Shown piece after piece: positions 35,409 to 43,326 of a DNA stretch of 64,000 bases. Under the pieces are notes generated by a model. The model searched no databases and was not told the DNA's origin. It saw nothing but the letters and a program-made list of their open reading frames with translations. A program made the position numbers and the translations under genes. Positions within the stretch are counted from its first letter, which is position 1. Each line of letters starts with the position of its first letter. This DNA is from an uncultured Carboxylicivirga sp. Lineage in GTDB: Bacteria; Bacteroidota; Bacteroidia; Bacteroidales; Marinilabiliaceae. Location: the NCBI RefSeq assembly GCF_963668385.1, contig NZ_OY764327.1, forward strand, positions 4,994,501-5,058,500. Reading direction: 5' to 3'.

Positions 35409-35768
35409 TCAATAGACAGGATTTAAGCCTGCCTGAAATAACCTTCCTATTGCATTAAACATTGAATATTTACACTCGAGCAATACCATATCGTTTTCTT
35501 TCGCCAATTTCATCATGGCTTCGTTCACATGCTTATCGCGCACAAAAACAATACAATTTACATCCGCCATTTCGGCAGTACGGATCACCTGCATATTGGC
35601 TAAACCAGTAATCAACACCAATTGCTCTGAATCCAGGGTCAAAACATCGCTCATCAGGTCGCTGGCAAATGCGCAACGAATATCTTTGTCGATATCATCT
35701 TCGCCACAAACCACTTTAGCGTCTATTATTTCTGCAATCTCTTTTATTTTCATATTTGGATGAGTCAT
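35409..35768 (-). CDS. DRTGG-domain protein (second)
   Basis: A 119-residue protein similar in build to the DRTGG protein at 33270-33605: KIKEIAEIIDAKVVCG, then DIRCAFASDLMSDVLTL and LVLITGLANMQVIRTAEMADVNCIVFV. Ligand unknown. It opens the second half of the regulatory unit after a 274-bp gap. ATG at 35753 is an alternative start. Confidence 0.72.
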   Translation of the reverse strand: MTHPNMKIKEIAEIIDAKVVCGEDDIDKDIRCAFASDLMSDVLTLDSEQLVLITGLANMQVIRTAEMADVNCIVFVRDKHVNEAMMKLAKENDMVLLECKYSMFNAIGRLFQAGLNPVY

Positions 35769-36042
35769 TTTAAATAATACTGAACCAACCTGACAGATTA
35801 ATGAAAATTTTATGATTCATTAACAAATGAATACTTTTAAATTAAGAAAAAAAAGGACGATTCCTTCTTTTATGTTATATATATCAAATCTAAATTAACA
35901 CTTCGTAAGATCATAGATTATTAGATCATTAGATAATAGATTACACTTTATATCGATCTATGATTCTAACTTCAAATTCTAATCTCATACTCCTGTTTAT
36001 TCATCATTTAAAATCGAATATTGATTCATCCAACAATTGAAG
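35769..36042. other. AT-rich intergenic gap in the regulatory cluster
   Basis: No open frame of note and no clear terminator. The gap splits the regulatory genes into two probable transcripts (39349-36043 and 35768-31986). The word TGAATACTTTTAA occurs here on the plus strand and also, inverted, in the hndB upstream region (31860-31880), which may be chance in AT-rich DNA. Confidence 0.35.
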
Positions 36043-37233
36043 CTACATATATTCTATATCTACTTCTTTCAGAAATTTTTCTTCGAGCAATCGTACTATA
36101 CGTTTCACGACTGTTCTACGTATTTCCAGCTCAACCGGAAGGTTTGGATCCTGATGAGCCACATTAATGCGCGTACCATTGATGATATGTATCTTATCAC
36201 TTTCGAAAAGCATTTTTATAATTTGATCAGCGGGTCCCTTTCCCAACCTCGAATCCATGTTGTATTGCTCGAGTAAACGGGCAACTTTTCCAAGAGTAAG
36301 AATACCTTCTGTTACCAGATTAATCTCCTGCATGAACGAAATAGGTGGGAGATCCGGATCATCTGATTCCAAACCAGCATCGAAACGCAAAGCCAACTCG
36401 CGCGAAATAACTTCAGCTGTTGTTCCGCCTGCAATTATTTTCTTGCCTTTAAAATGTTGCACTTTCAATGCAAAATCAAAATCCTTGTTATCCTCAAATG
36501 GAGGGCCGGTAACCAGTAGTAATTTACGCGGTTCTCTAAAATAAATCACTCCGCACGAAGAATCATCCTTGGGTTTATCTCCATCGTGTAAAAGAGCCAT
36601 ATTCAACACTTTTTGAGCCATTTTACCCGATGATGCAAAAGGTGTATAACGCACCAAACTTTTCACATAGTTTTGCATCGATTCTTCGCCCCACCCAAAA
36701 GGATAAGCTTTGGTGCCCATTCCCGATTGCATAATACCATCTGACCAAAAGAAAATACGATCTTCGCGCTTTGCTATAAACCTACAGATTCGGATTTTCT
36801 TGCCTTTGTTTTGCTCACTTTCTAACTCAATAAAATCCCAACCCGGATCAAACAAATCAGCACCTCTGGTAATTGTACATGTTGGATTATCATATTCAAC
36901 GATGGTTGTTGTTCCATCATCCTCAATATCAATAATGGTGAACGTACTATAACTCACTTTTCTGACACTGCAAACCGGAAGCGTATTCATGATGATTTCA
37001 GCTGTTTTCCGAACTTCGCGATGTTCAACCGTAAAATTCAACGCCATTGATGCCGTTAAAGTAGCCAATACATTTGCTTTAACACCACTCCCCATACCAT
37101 CGGATAATACAGCAATGGTGCGCCCTTCTTCCTTAATACGTTTTGATAGAAAGACATCGCCGCAGATTAATTCTCCAACATGGTTATTCTGACGACATTC
37201 AATATCGATGTAGAATTTATTGTCCTGATTCAT
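36043..37233 (-). CDS. SpoIIE-family PP2C-type phosphatase with extra C-terminal domain
   Basis: A 396-residue protein. The first 230 residues are a SpoIIE/PP2C phosphatase: metal motif LSDGMGSGVKAN (about 43-54), FWSDGIMQSGMG and KPKDDSSCGVIYF (about 217-229). The last 165 residues (from LLLVTGPPFEDNKDF) are not part of the phosphatase and I do not recognise them; GKKIIAGGTTAEVISREL suggests a ligand-binding fold. Overlaps the HydS stop by 17 bp, so the two are coupled. In Clostridia HydS genes also neighbour PP2C phosphatases. It probably dephosphorylates a protein in response to HydS. Confidence 0.85.
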   Translation of the reverse strand: MNQDNKFYIDIECRQNNHVGELICGDVFLSKRIKEEGRTIAVLSDGMGSGVKANVLATLTASMALNFTVEHREVRKTAEIIMNTLPVCSVRKVSYSTFTIIDIEDDGTTTIVEYDNPTCTITRGADLFDPGWDFIELESEQNKGKKIRICRFIAKREDRIFFWSDGIMQSGMGTKAYPFGWGEESMQNYVKSLVRYTPFASSGKMAQKVLNMALLHDGDKPKDDSSCGVIYFREPRKLLLVTGPPFEDNKDFDFALKVQHFKGKKIIAGGTTAEVISRELALRFDAGLESDDPDLPPISFMQEINLVTEGILTLGKVARLLEQYNMDSRLGKGPADQIIKMLFESDKIHIINGTRINVAHQDPNLPVELEIRRTVVKRIVRLLEEKFLKEVDIEYM

Positions 37234-39076
37234 CAGTTTCTCCCAGTTGCTGTGCTTGTATAATACTGTTCAGCGTTTTTTCAGTTTTTGATGCGCTTTC
37301 ACCCAATAAAAAAGCAATTTGCTGAACTGTTTGCAAGTTTTCTTTTATAACATCACGAGCCCGTTTTATTACTTCTTCTTTCCGGACTTCGGGTGTAACC
37401 AAATCGCGTATAATACCGCCAACTACCTTATTTTTTTTGATGGTAAAAACCGAAACATTAAAGATTGATTTTCCATACGTCACATCTCTGTCAAGCACAT
37501 CTTGCCCCGATTGTAAGACCGTTGTAAACACACGATGAAAATCAATCAATTTGGTTAATTCAGCTCCTTTTAATCCCGGAATCAACTCAGAAATGGAACG
37601 GGCATCTTCACCGAGCATCTCGATAAAACGACGATTAGCTTCAATCACTTTCAAATTCTCATCAACCATAACAACTCCCGCCCTTAACTTATTAAGCATT
37701 GCTGTGGTAGTTTCAGCCGCTTCGCGAGCTAATTGTTCTTCTTGTCGGGCTTTTTCCTCACTCTTCAGCAAGGCTTCTTGCGACTGCTTATATTTATCGT
37801 TCGAGGCATTTAACTTGCTTACATACGATCGAAGAGACTTTATGGAATAAGTATAGCATTGCTCAAAATTGGTTAATCCTTGCAGATGAGCGATGGCAAA
37901 ATCACGACATGTTGGATAACCGCAAGCACCGCATCCAAGCTGATCTTCAATACGACCTTTCCCCATTTCAACCAAAACCCGATTCACTTCTTCTTCGCTA
38001 GGTTGATTGAGTCGTAAATCAACTCTCTTAAATGTGCGGGATAAGTCTAAAGGTTTAAACTCTTCAATATCTAATCGCCACTGATACACATCGATGGCTT
38101 TCATGCGTTTATCGACATATTCAATCACTTGCGAACGACGCGTGAATTTTTTATCACTTGGAGTCATTCCCGGAGCCATAGTACAACCTTTACAATAAAA
38201 CAAATCAAGATGTTGATTCATTTCTTTTTCATCTCTGAATTCTTTTATTGATTGTAAAAAATTAGCTCTGCCTTCGGTAATCAGTATATTTCCTTCCAGC
38301 AATCCCTGGTTAATATCAACTGCCTGAAATAGTCCATGAGAAATTGGAAACAAACCACCTTTTCGTCCCAGGGGAGGATCAAATTCGCTGTATTCAACCG
38401 TGTTTTCACCAATTCTGTTTTTCCTGAATAACTTTCTTAATTCAACAAAAGTTAAAACCGCATCAATACCGCCATCTGTTCCGTGAAATCGTCGGGTATC
38501 ATCCTTAGCAGCTGTACAAGCTGTTATGTATACAATTTTAGCATCGTCCCCATATCGTTTATGAACCACTTTACTCATGGCAATATACGGAGGAACAATC
38601 GCTGCCAAATTATCGACTAAATCAGGTTCGTGTCGCTCAATATATTTTACCGTAGCTGGGCACTTACTGGAAATAAAGTGCTTACCCTGAAAATGCTCAA
38701 CTAAATCTTTGTATCGATAGGCAATTAAATCAACAGCAAACGACATTTCAGTAACCAAATCGAAGCCTAAAGCCCTAATCATAGCCACAAACTTCCGATA
38801 ATCGGTTACATCACTAAATTCGCCGGATATAGCTGGATCGCAAATGGCAGCCACTTTCTTTTTCGAACCTAATAACTCCTGAACGACCGTTTGTTCATCA
38901 CGATAACTAATAGCTTCCTGAGCACAAACGGTGACACAATGACCACAACCTATACAGCGATCGGCCAATATATGAGCATGTTTATCTGCAATTTTTATTG
39001 CTTTTGAAGGACATACACGAACGCACGTATAGCTTAAATTACATTTATCTTGATCTGCAACAATAAGTTGAGCCAT
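37217..39076 (-). CDS. hydS: HydS-type sensory [FeFe]-hydrogenase with PAS domain (group C)
   Basis: A 619-residue protein: two [4Fe-4S] (CNLSYTCVRVCP, CIGCGHCVTVC), hydrogenase domain with L1 SSKCPAT (Cys139; Lys in place of the proton-relay Cys), L2 TACTAAKDD, L3 YCKGCTMAPGM (the group C form), a Fes-type [4Fe-4S] motif (LGCGACGYPTCRD, about 403-415), a coiled coil (about 440-490) and a PAS domain (about 490-585, MLNKLRAGVVMVDENLKVIEANRRF split as seen). Group C enzymes are thought to sense H2 with slow turnover. Coupled to the SpoIIE phosphatase downstream, the likely output. Confidence 0.88.
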   Translation of the reverse strand: MAQLIVADQDKCNLSYTCVRVCPSKAIKIADKHAHILADRCIGCGHCVTVCAQEAISYRDEQTVVQELLGSKKKVAAICDPAISGEFSDVTDYRKFVAMIRALGFDLVTEMSFAVDLIAYRYKDLVEHFQGKHFISSKCPATVKYIERHEPDLVDNLAAIVPPYIAMSKVVHKRYGDDAKIVYITACTAAKDDTRRFHGTDGGIDAVLTFVELRKLFRKNRIGENTVEYSEFDPPLGRKGGLFPISHGLFQAVDINQGLLEGNILITEGRANFLQSIKEFRDEKEMNQHLDLFYCKGCTMAPGMTPSDKKFTRRSQVIEYVDKRMKAIDVYQWRLDIEEFKPLDLSRTFKRVDLRLNQPSEEEVNRVLVEMGKGRIEDQLGCGACGYPTCRDFAIAHLQGLTNFEQCYTYSIKSLRSYVSKLNASNDKYKQSQEALLKSEEKARQEEQLAREAAETTTAMLNKLRAGVVMVDENLKVIEANRRFIEMLGEDARSISELIPGLKGAELTKLIDFHRVFTTVLQSGQDVLDRDVTYGKSIFNVSVFTIKKNKVVGGIIRDLVTPEVRKEEVIKRARDVIKENLQTVQQIAFLLGESASKTEKTLNSIIQAQQLGETDESGQ

Positions 39077-39088
39077 AAATTAGTGTTT

Positions 39089-39349
39089 CTATACATTGTT
39101 GTTAATATCAAAATAGTTTCTTAAAATCTCGTACACATTATCAACACTAACCTTTGAATAAAATGTATCATCAATTTTAAGAACCGGACCTTCTTCACAT
39201 TTTCCTCCACACAAATCTCCATGAAAAAACACATCTGCTTCTAGCTTATAATCAGCCAAAAACTTTTTTATTACAGGAAGAACTTCTTTATTTCCCCTTG
39301 AGAAGCAAGAACTTCCTAAACAAATTGTTATCTCACTTTTATGCTCCAT
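39089..39349 (-). CDS. small thioredoxin-like [2Fe-2S] ferredoxin
   Basis: An 86-residue protein: ITICLGSSCFSRGNKEV and FFHGDLCGGKCEEGP carry four Cys in the CX4C ... CX3C pattern of NuoE/HndC N-terminal domains. First gene of the HydS transcript, 12 bp before hydS. It may act as redox partner of HydS, or replace the N-terminal ferredoxin domain missing from the second NuoF-like subunit (41387-42565). Confidence 0.82.
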   Translation of the reverse strand: MEHKSEITICLGSSCFSRGNKEVLPVIKKFLADYKLEADVFFHGDLCGGKCEEGPVLKIDDTFYSKVSVDNVYEILRNYFDINNNV

Positions 39350-39464
39350 GAAAAATTCCGTAATGAACTCTTAAATTAGATAATTATTTCTGTAATTCAG
39401 ATGATCTCTCCTTTAATGAATACAATTTATATCAATCCTAAATAATTACAGGTTTCATAAAAGA

Positions 39465-39493
39465 ATAGAAAAACCGGGAACCAGTCCCGGTTT
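39465..39493 (-). terminator. intrinsic terminator after the second hydrogenase module
   Basis: AAACCGGGA (39471-39479) and TCCCGGTTT (39485-39493) pair perfectly with a 5-nt loop; on the minus strand a T-rich tail follows. It separates the catalytic module 43063-39579 from the sensory unit that begins at 39349. Confidence 0.82.
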
Positions 39494-39578
39494 AGGCGTA
39501 ATTGCTTACCAAACAATTACATTTTGAAACGACCGAGGTATTAACCTGAGTTCGATTTAAATTTTGAGATTCAGATTA

Positions 39579-41369
39579 TTAATAGCGATTTCTTTCGGTA
39601 TAATGCGTATGCAATAATTCATGCGATTTTTTGCCCAATGGTTCCTTCAGAAATTCTTCATAAATATGAACTATTTCAGGATTTTCATGCGATTTCCGAA
39701 TTGGCTTCAAACTATCCTCCCTGTAAATTGCTTCGCTACGTTTTTTGCGAATTGCCGGATTGGTTGGAATAGGTTGCCCTCCACCTCCAAGGCATCCTCC
39801 CGGACAAGCCATTATTTCAATAAAATGATATTGGGCAGTTCCTGCTTTCACAGCCTCCATCACTTTTTTAGCGTTACTTAAACCATGCGCCACGCAAGTT
39901 TTCAATTCAACTCCATCGAGAAAACTCCATTCTGGCAGAGGATTCTCAATTACTAAAGAAGCCTCTTTCACGCTTTCCATTCCCCTCACTGGTGTAATAT
40001 TTAAGCCTTCAAAAGGAACTTCACGACCTGTAACAACTTCGTATGCCGTTCGAAGTGCAGCTTCCATAACACCACCAGAAGCGCCAAAAATGACTGCAGC
40101 ACCAGATGACTCTCCCATAATACTATCATATTCATCTTCGGGCAATGACGGAAAATCGATTCCTGCCTGTTTAATCATCAATGCCAATTCGCGTGTTGTT
40201 AGTACAAAGTCAACATCTTTATATCCACTACTGCGCATTTCGGGGCGATCAGCTTCGTACTTTTTAGCTGTACATGGCATTACAGATACACTCACCATAT
40301 CTTCGGGATCGACATTTATTTTTTTAGCGAAAAATGTTTTGGCCAAAGCCCCAAACATCTGCTGTGGTGATTTAGCTGTCGATACATTATCGAGATATTC
40401 AGGAAAAGTATGTTCGATGAACTTAATCCATCCAGGAGAACATGAAGTAGTCATTGGTATTTTTACAGAAGAATCACCATCAACCAACACTTTTTTTAAG
40501 CGCTGGAGCAATTCATTTCCTTCTTCAATAATGGTTAAATCTGCTGTAAAATCGGTATCTAAAACAGAATCAAAACCTAGCCTACGCAAAGCAGAAACCA
40601 ATCGACCAGTAACAATTTCGCCAGCAGGCATTCCCAATGCCTCACCCAATGCGATACGCACAGCCGGTGCAGTTTGAACTACCACATGCTTTTTATCATT
40701 ATTGAGGGCGGTCCATACCTGTTCTACATATGTTTTTTCGGTTAAGGCGCCTGTTGGGCAACGATTAACACATTGTCCACAATTAGTACAAACCACCTCA
40801 TACATAGGCTTTTCATAGAAGGATGAAATCTTCATATCTTTCCCTTTATACGCCACTGTTAAGGCTCCAATATTTTGCAATTGATCACAGGTACGTACAC
40901 ACCGCTGACAACGAATACACTTGCTGTCATCCTTAATGATAGAAGGAGAAAAATTATCAATGGTTAGCACCTTTAATGGCACCAAATCTATAAAACCATC
41001 CTCTCCAATAATGTATTCTGATGACAATTCCTGCAATTCACACTTCCCATTTTTATAGCAACGTGTACAATCTGCACGATGTTCGCTTACCAGTAATTCA
41101 ATAATCTGTTTGCGTGCTGAGCGAACTTTCAGACTATTGGTTTGAATCTCCATACCTTCGGAAACAGGCATGGCACATGATGGCAATAAACGATCAGAAC
41201 CCACCTGTTCTACCATACAAACACGACAATTTCCTGCCACGCATAAATCTTCGTGATGGCATAAAGTTGGAATACGGATATTTACTCTTCGTGCGGCTTC
41301 AAGTATGGTTGTACCTTCCTCAACACTAACGGCTATATTATCTATTCGAAGATTAACTTTTTCAGACAT
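39579..41369 (-). CDS. second NAD-linked [FeFe]-hydrogenase-type catalytic subunit, TSCSPGW variant
   Basis: A 596-residue paralogue of the subunit at 27776-29542. It has the [2Fe-2S] domain (Cys37, 48, 51 and LPSC), His-ligated [4Fe-4S] (HRADCTRCYKNGKC), two [4Fe-4S] (CIRCQRCVRTC, CTNCGQCVNRC), L2 MPCTAKKYE (Cys366) and L3 MACPGGCLGGGGQP (Cys522, Cys526). L1 reads TSCSPGW: Cys310 (proton-relay position) is kept but position 311, a [4Fe-4S] ligand in characterised enzymes (CpI Cys300), is Ser. The nucleotide sequence (40428-40448) confirms this. The enzyme may still bind the cluster through Ser or Cys310, or have altered activity. Last gene of the module, followed by a terminator. Confidence 0.9.
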   Translation of the reverse strand: MSEKVNLRIDNIAVSVEEGTTILEAARRVNIRIPTLCHHEDLCVAGNCRVCMVEQVGSDRLLPSCAMPVSEGMEIQTNSLKVRSARKQIIELLVSEHRADCTRCYKNGKCELQELSSEYIIGEDGFIDLVPLKVLTIDNFSPSIIKDDSKCIRCQRCVRTCDQLQNIGALTVAYKGKDMKISSFYEKPMYEVVCTNCGQCVNRCPTGALTEKTYVEQVWTALNNDKKHVVVQTAPAVRIALGEALGMPAGEIVTGRLVSALRRLGFDSVLDTDFTADLTIIEEGNELLQRLKKVLVDGDSSVKIPMTTSCSPGWIKFIEHTFPEYLDNVSTAKSPQQMFGALAKTFFAKKINVDPEDMVSVSVMPCTAKKYEADRPEMRSSGYKDVDFVLTTRELALMIKQAGIDFPSLPEDEYDSIMGESSGAAVIFGASGGVMEAALRTAYEVVTGREVPFEGLNITPVRGMESVKEASLVIENPLPEWSFLDGVELKTCVAHGLSNAKKVMEAVKAGTAQYHFIEIMACPGGCLGGGGQPIPTNPAIRKKRSEAIYREDSLKPIRKSHENPEIVHIYEEFLKEPLGKKSHELLHTHYTERNRY

Positions 41370-41386
41370 AATAATTGGTTTTAGGG

Positions 41387-42565
41387 TTAGTAGATCATTT
41401 CTTCTTTGAAATTCTCAACGATTGATGAAAACGAGTTACCAACGGATTGTCCTAATCCGCATTTAGCAGTAACTCTCATCGTTTCGGCTAACTCCATTAA
41501 TTTATCGAGATATGACGAAGGTTTTTCACCTCGTTTAACCGCCTCAATGCCTAACAGAAGTTGTTGAGTTCCTACCCTGCATGGAGTACATTGCCCACAC
41601 GACTCTTCCACAAAGAAATCGAGATAGTTATGCAATACATTGTACATCGAGCGTGATGAATTAAAAATCATCATCGACCCTCCGGTTGGTAATGAAGTTC
41701 CTCTTAACTTTCCCTGATAACCAATTACTGTTTTATCAAACTTTTTGCGCGGCACACAAAAACCGGATGCTCCTCCAACCTGAACAGCTTTGGCATCTCC
41801 ATCACCAAAATCGTCTACAAACTTTTGCAACGACATGCCAAATTCCAACTCATAAATTCCGGGTATTGGAGTATCACCAGAAACAGAAAACACCTTGGAT
41901 CCACGCGAATCCTGAACACCTAAATCTTTGAATTTATCCGCTCCGTATTTAAATATTGAATACGTATGAGCTAATGTTTCCACATTATTAATAACGGTTG
42001 GCTTATTCTTATATCCATGCTGGGTTGGAAATGGAGGTTTATTACGAGGTTCACCCCGTTTGCCTTCCATGCTTTCGAACAAAGCACTCTCTTCGCCACA
42101 TATATAGGCACCACTTCCTAAAAATATCTCTACTTTAAAATCAAAATTTATCTTTTTTAATAACTGATGAAATTCGTTGATTACCTCTAACAATTGAGGT
42201 TTTAGAAATACATATTCGCCACGTAGATAGATGAATCCTTGCTTGGCTCCAATAACGCGAGCACAAACAGCCATTCCTGCCAAAACTTTATGTGGAACCC
42301 GCGATAAAATTTCACGATCTTTAAAAGTTCCGGGTTCACCTTCATCGGCATTACAAATAATGTATTTCTCATCGGTTTCCTCTTCTGAAGCCAGTTTCCA
42401 TTTTAATCCTGTAGGAAATCCGGCTCCTCCCCTACCTTTTAAACCTGAACTAATCAGATTATTAATAACTTCATCATTGTTTTTCTTAAATGTCTTAACT
42501 AAGATATCTTCTATATCGTGTTCGTTTTTGAAGATTAGATCTAAACGCTGCAGATGTTTTTTCAT
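41387..42565 (-). CDS. second NuoF-like flavin subunit, core only
   Basis: A 392-residue NuoF core: GRGGAGFPTGLKW (about 44-56), NADEGEPGTFKDRE, GAYICGEESAL, [4Fe-4S] motif ESCGQCTPCRVG near the end. Compared with the subunit at 29579-31372 it lacks both the N-terminal thioredoxin-like ferredoxin domain and the two C-terminal [4Fe-4S] centres, so its electron path must be simpler. It should oxidise or reduce NAD(P)(H) at FMN. 17 bp separate it from the catalytic gene. Confidence 0.9.
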   Translation of the reverse strand: MKKHLQRLDLIFKNEHDIEDILVKTFKKNNDEVINNLISSGLKGRGGAGFPTGLKWKLASEEETDEKYIICNADEGEPGTFKDREILSRVPHKVLAGMAVCARVIGAKQGFIYLRGEYVFLKPQLLEVINEFHQLLKKINFDFKVEIFLGSGAYICGEESALFESMEGKRGEPRNKPPFPTQHGYKNKPTVINNVETLAHTYSIFKYGADKFKDLGVQDSRGSKVFSVSGDTPIPGIYELEFGMSLQKFVDDFGDGDAKAVQVGGASGFCVPRKKFDKTVIGYQGKLRGTSLPTGGSMMIFNSSRSMYNVLHNYLDFFVEESCGQCTPCRVGTQQLLLGIEAVKRGEKPSSYLDKLMELAETMRVTAKCGLGQSVGNSFSSIVENFKEEMIY

Positions 42566-42583
42566 AACTGAAAGAGTAAATGG

Positions 42584-43063
42584 TTAATTAGCACGTGTTT
42601 CTTTATCACGATACATCATTATAATCTCTCTCACCTTTTCAGGAGTAAGCTCGGTGTAGGGTTTATCATTTATAAGCATAGCCGGACCTTTGTGGCACTG
42701 CCCTAAACAGTTTGTTTCCAATAAAGTGAATTTACCATCGTGGGTAGTCTCACCCAAATTTACTTTCAGAACAGTTTCCAGCTCTTTAATTATTTGATTT
42801 TTACCATGCATCATACAGGTGATGGTTTTACAAACACGGATAACATATTTCCCCAAAGGCTGAGTATTTAAGAAAGAGTAGAATGTGGCAGTTCCGTATA
42901 CCTGAGCTGCTGAAATATTCAATTCTCTTGCTACTTCAATCATCGCATCTTCGGAGATGTGTTGCTCTTTGGTGACAATTCCTTGTAGAATCGGTAACAG
43001 ACTTTCGTGGCTTCGTCCGAATTGATCAGCCAAGTCCTGAACCAGTTGTTTTACTTCTGTCAT
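42584..43063 (-). CDS. second NuoE-like subunit
   Basis: A 159-residue [2Fe-2S] thioredoxin-fold subunit: ELNISAAQVYGTATFYSF, CKTITC and NCLGQCHKGP hold the four ligands (CX4C, CX3C). First gene of the module NuoE-NuoF-HydA. I use the ATG at 43063; the longer frame begins with GTG at 43087. Upstream lie a perfect palindrome (43090-43105) and the motif shared with hndB (43162-43175). Confidence 0.88.
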   Translation of the reverse strand: MTEVKQLVQDLADQFGRSHESLLPILQGIVTKEQHISEDAMIEVARELNISAAQVYGTATFYSFLNTQPLGKYVIRVCKTITCMMHGKNQIIKELETVLKVNLGETTHDGKFTLLETNCLGQCHKGPAMLINDKPYTELTPEKVREIIMMYRDKETRAN

Positions 43064-43089
43064 TGTTGCGGATTTAAAGGTGATCACTA

Positions 43090-43105
43090 CTCTAATTTAT
43101 TAGAG
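43090..43105. promoter_or_regulatory. CTCTAAT-TT-ATTAGAG palindrome upstream of the second hydrogenase module
   Basis: Perfect 7-bp arms (43090-43096, 43099-43105) with a 2-bp centre, 27 bp upstream of the start codon. Placed as an operator or start-proximal hairpin would be; no regulator can be assigned. Confidence 0.4.
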
Positions 43106-43161
43106 ATATTTTTCAGTAATTTAATATTTTTTAAGGATTTTATCACCTGATAGATATGACT

Positions 43162-43175
43162 TTTTAAGCCTCAAA
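43162..43175. promoter_or_regulatory. palindromic motif upstream of the second hydrogenase module, shared with hndB
   Basis: TTTTAAGCCTCAAA, the exact complement of 31892-31905, centred about 106 bp upstream of the ATG at 43063. Imperfect palindrome around a central GC. Confidence 0.5.
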
Positions 43176-43326
43176 TCATTATAAAGACTTATTCTTAATA
43201 ACTATTTTTCAACACATTAAACAAACGTCAAACAGATAAATGCAAAATATCAGCCCAAATTCGCTCTTTTAATATTATTTCGTTGATGAGAAGTTTTTTG
43301 CGACCTTTGCGCAAAATAATTTTGAA

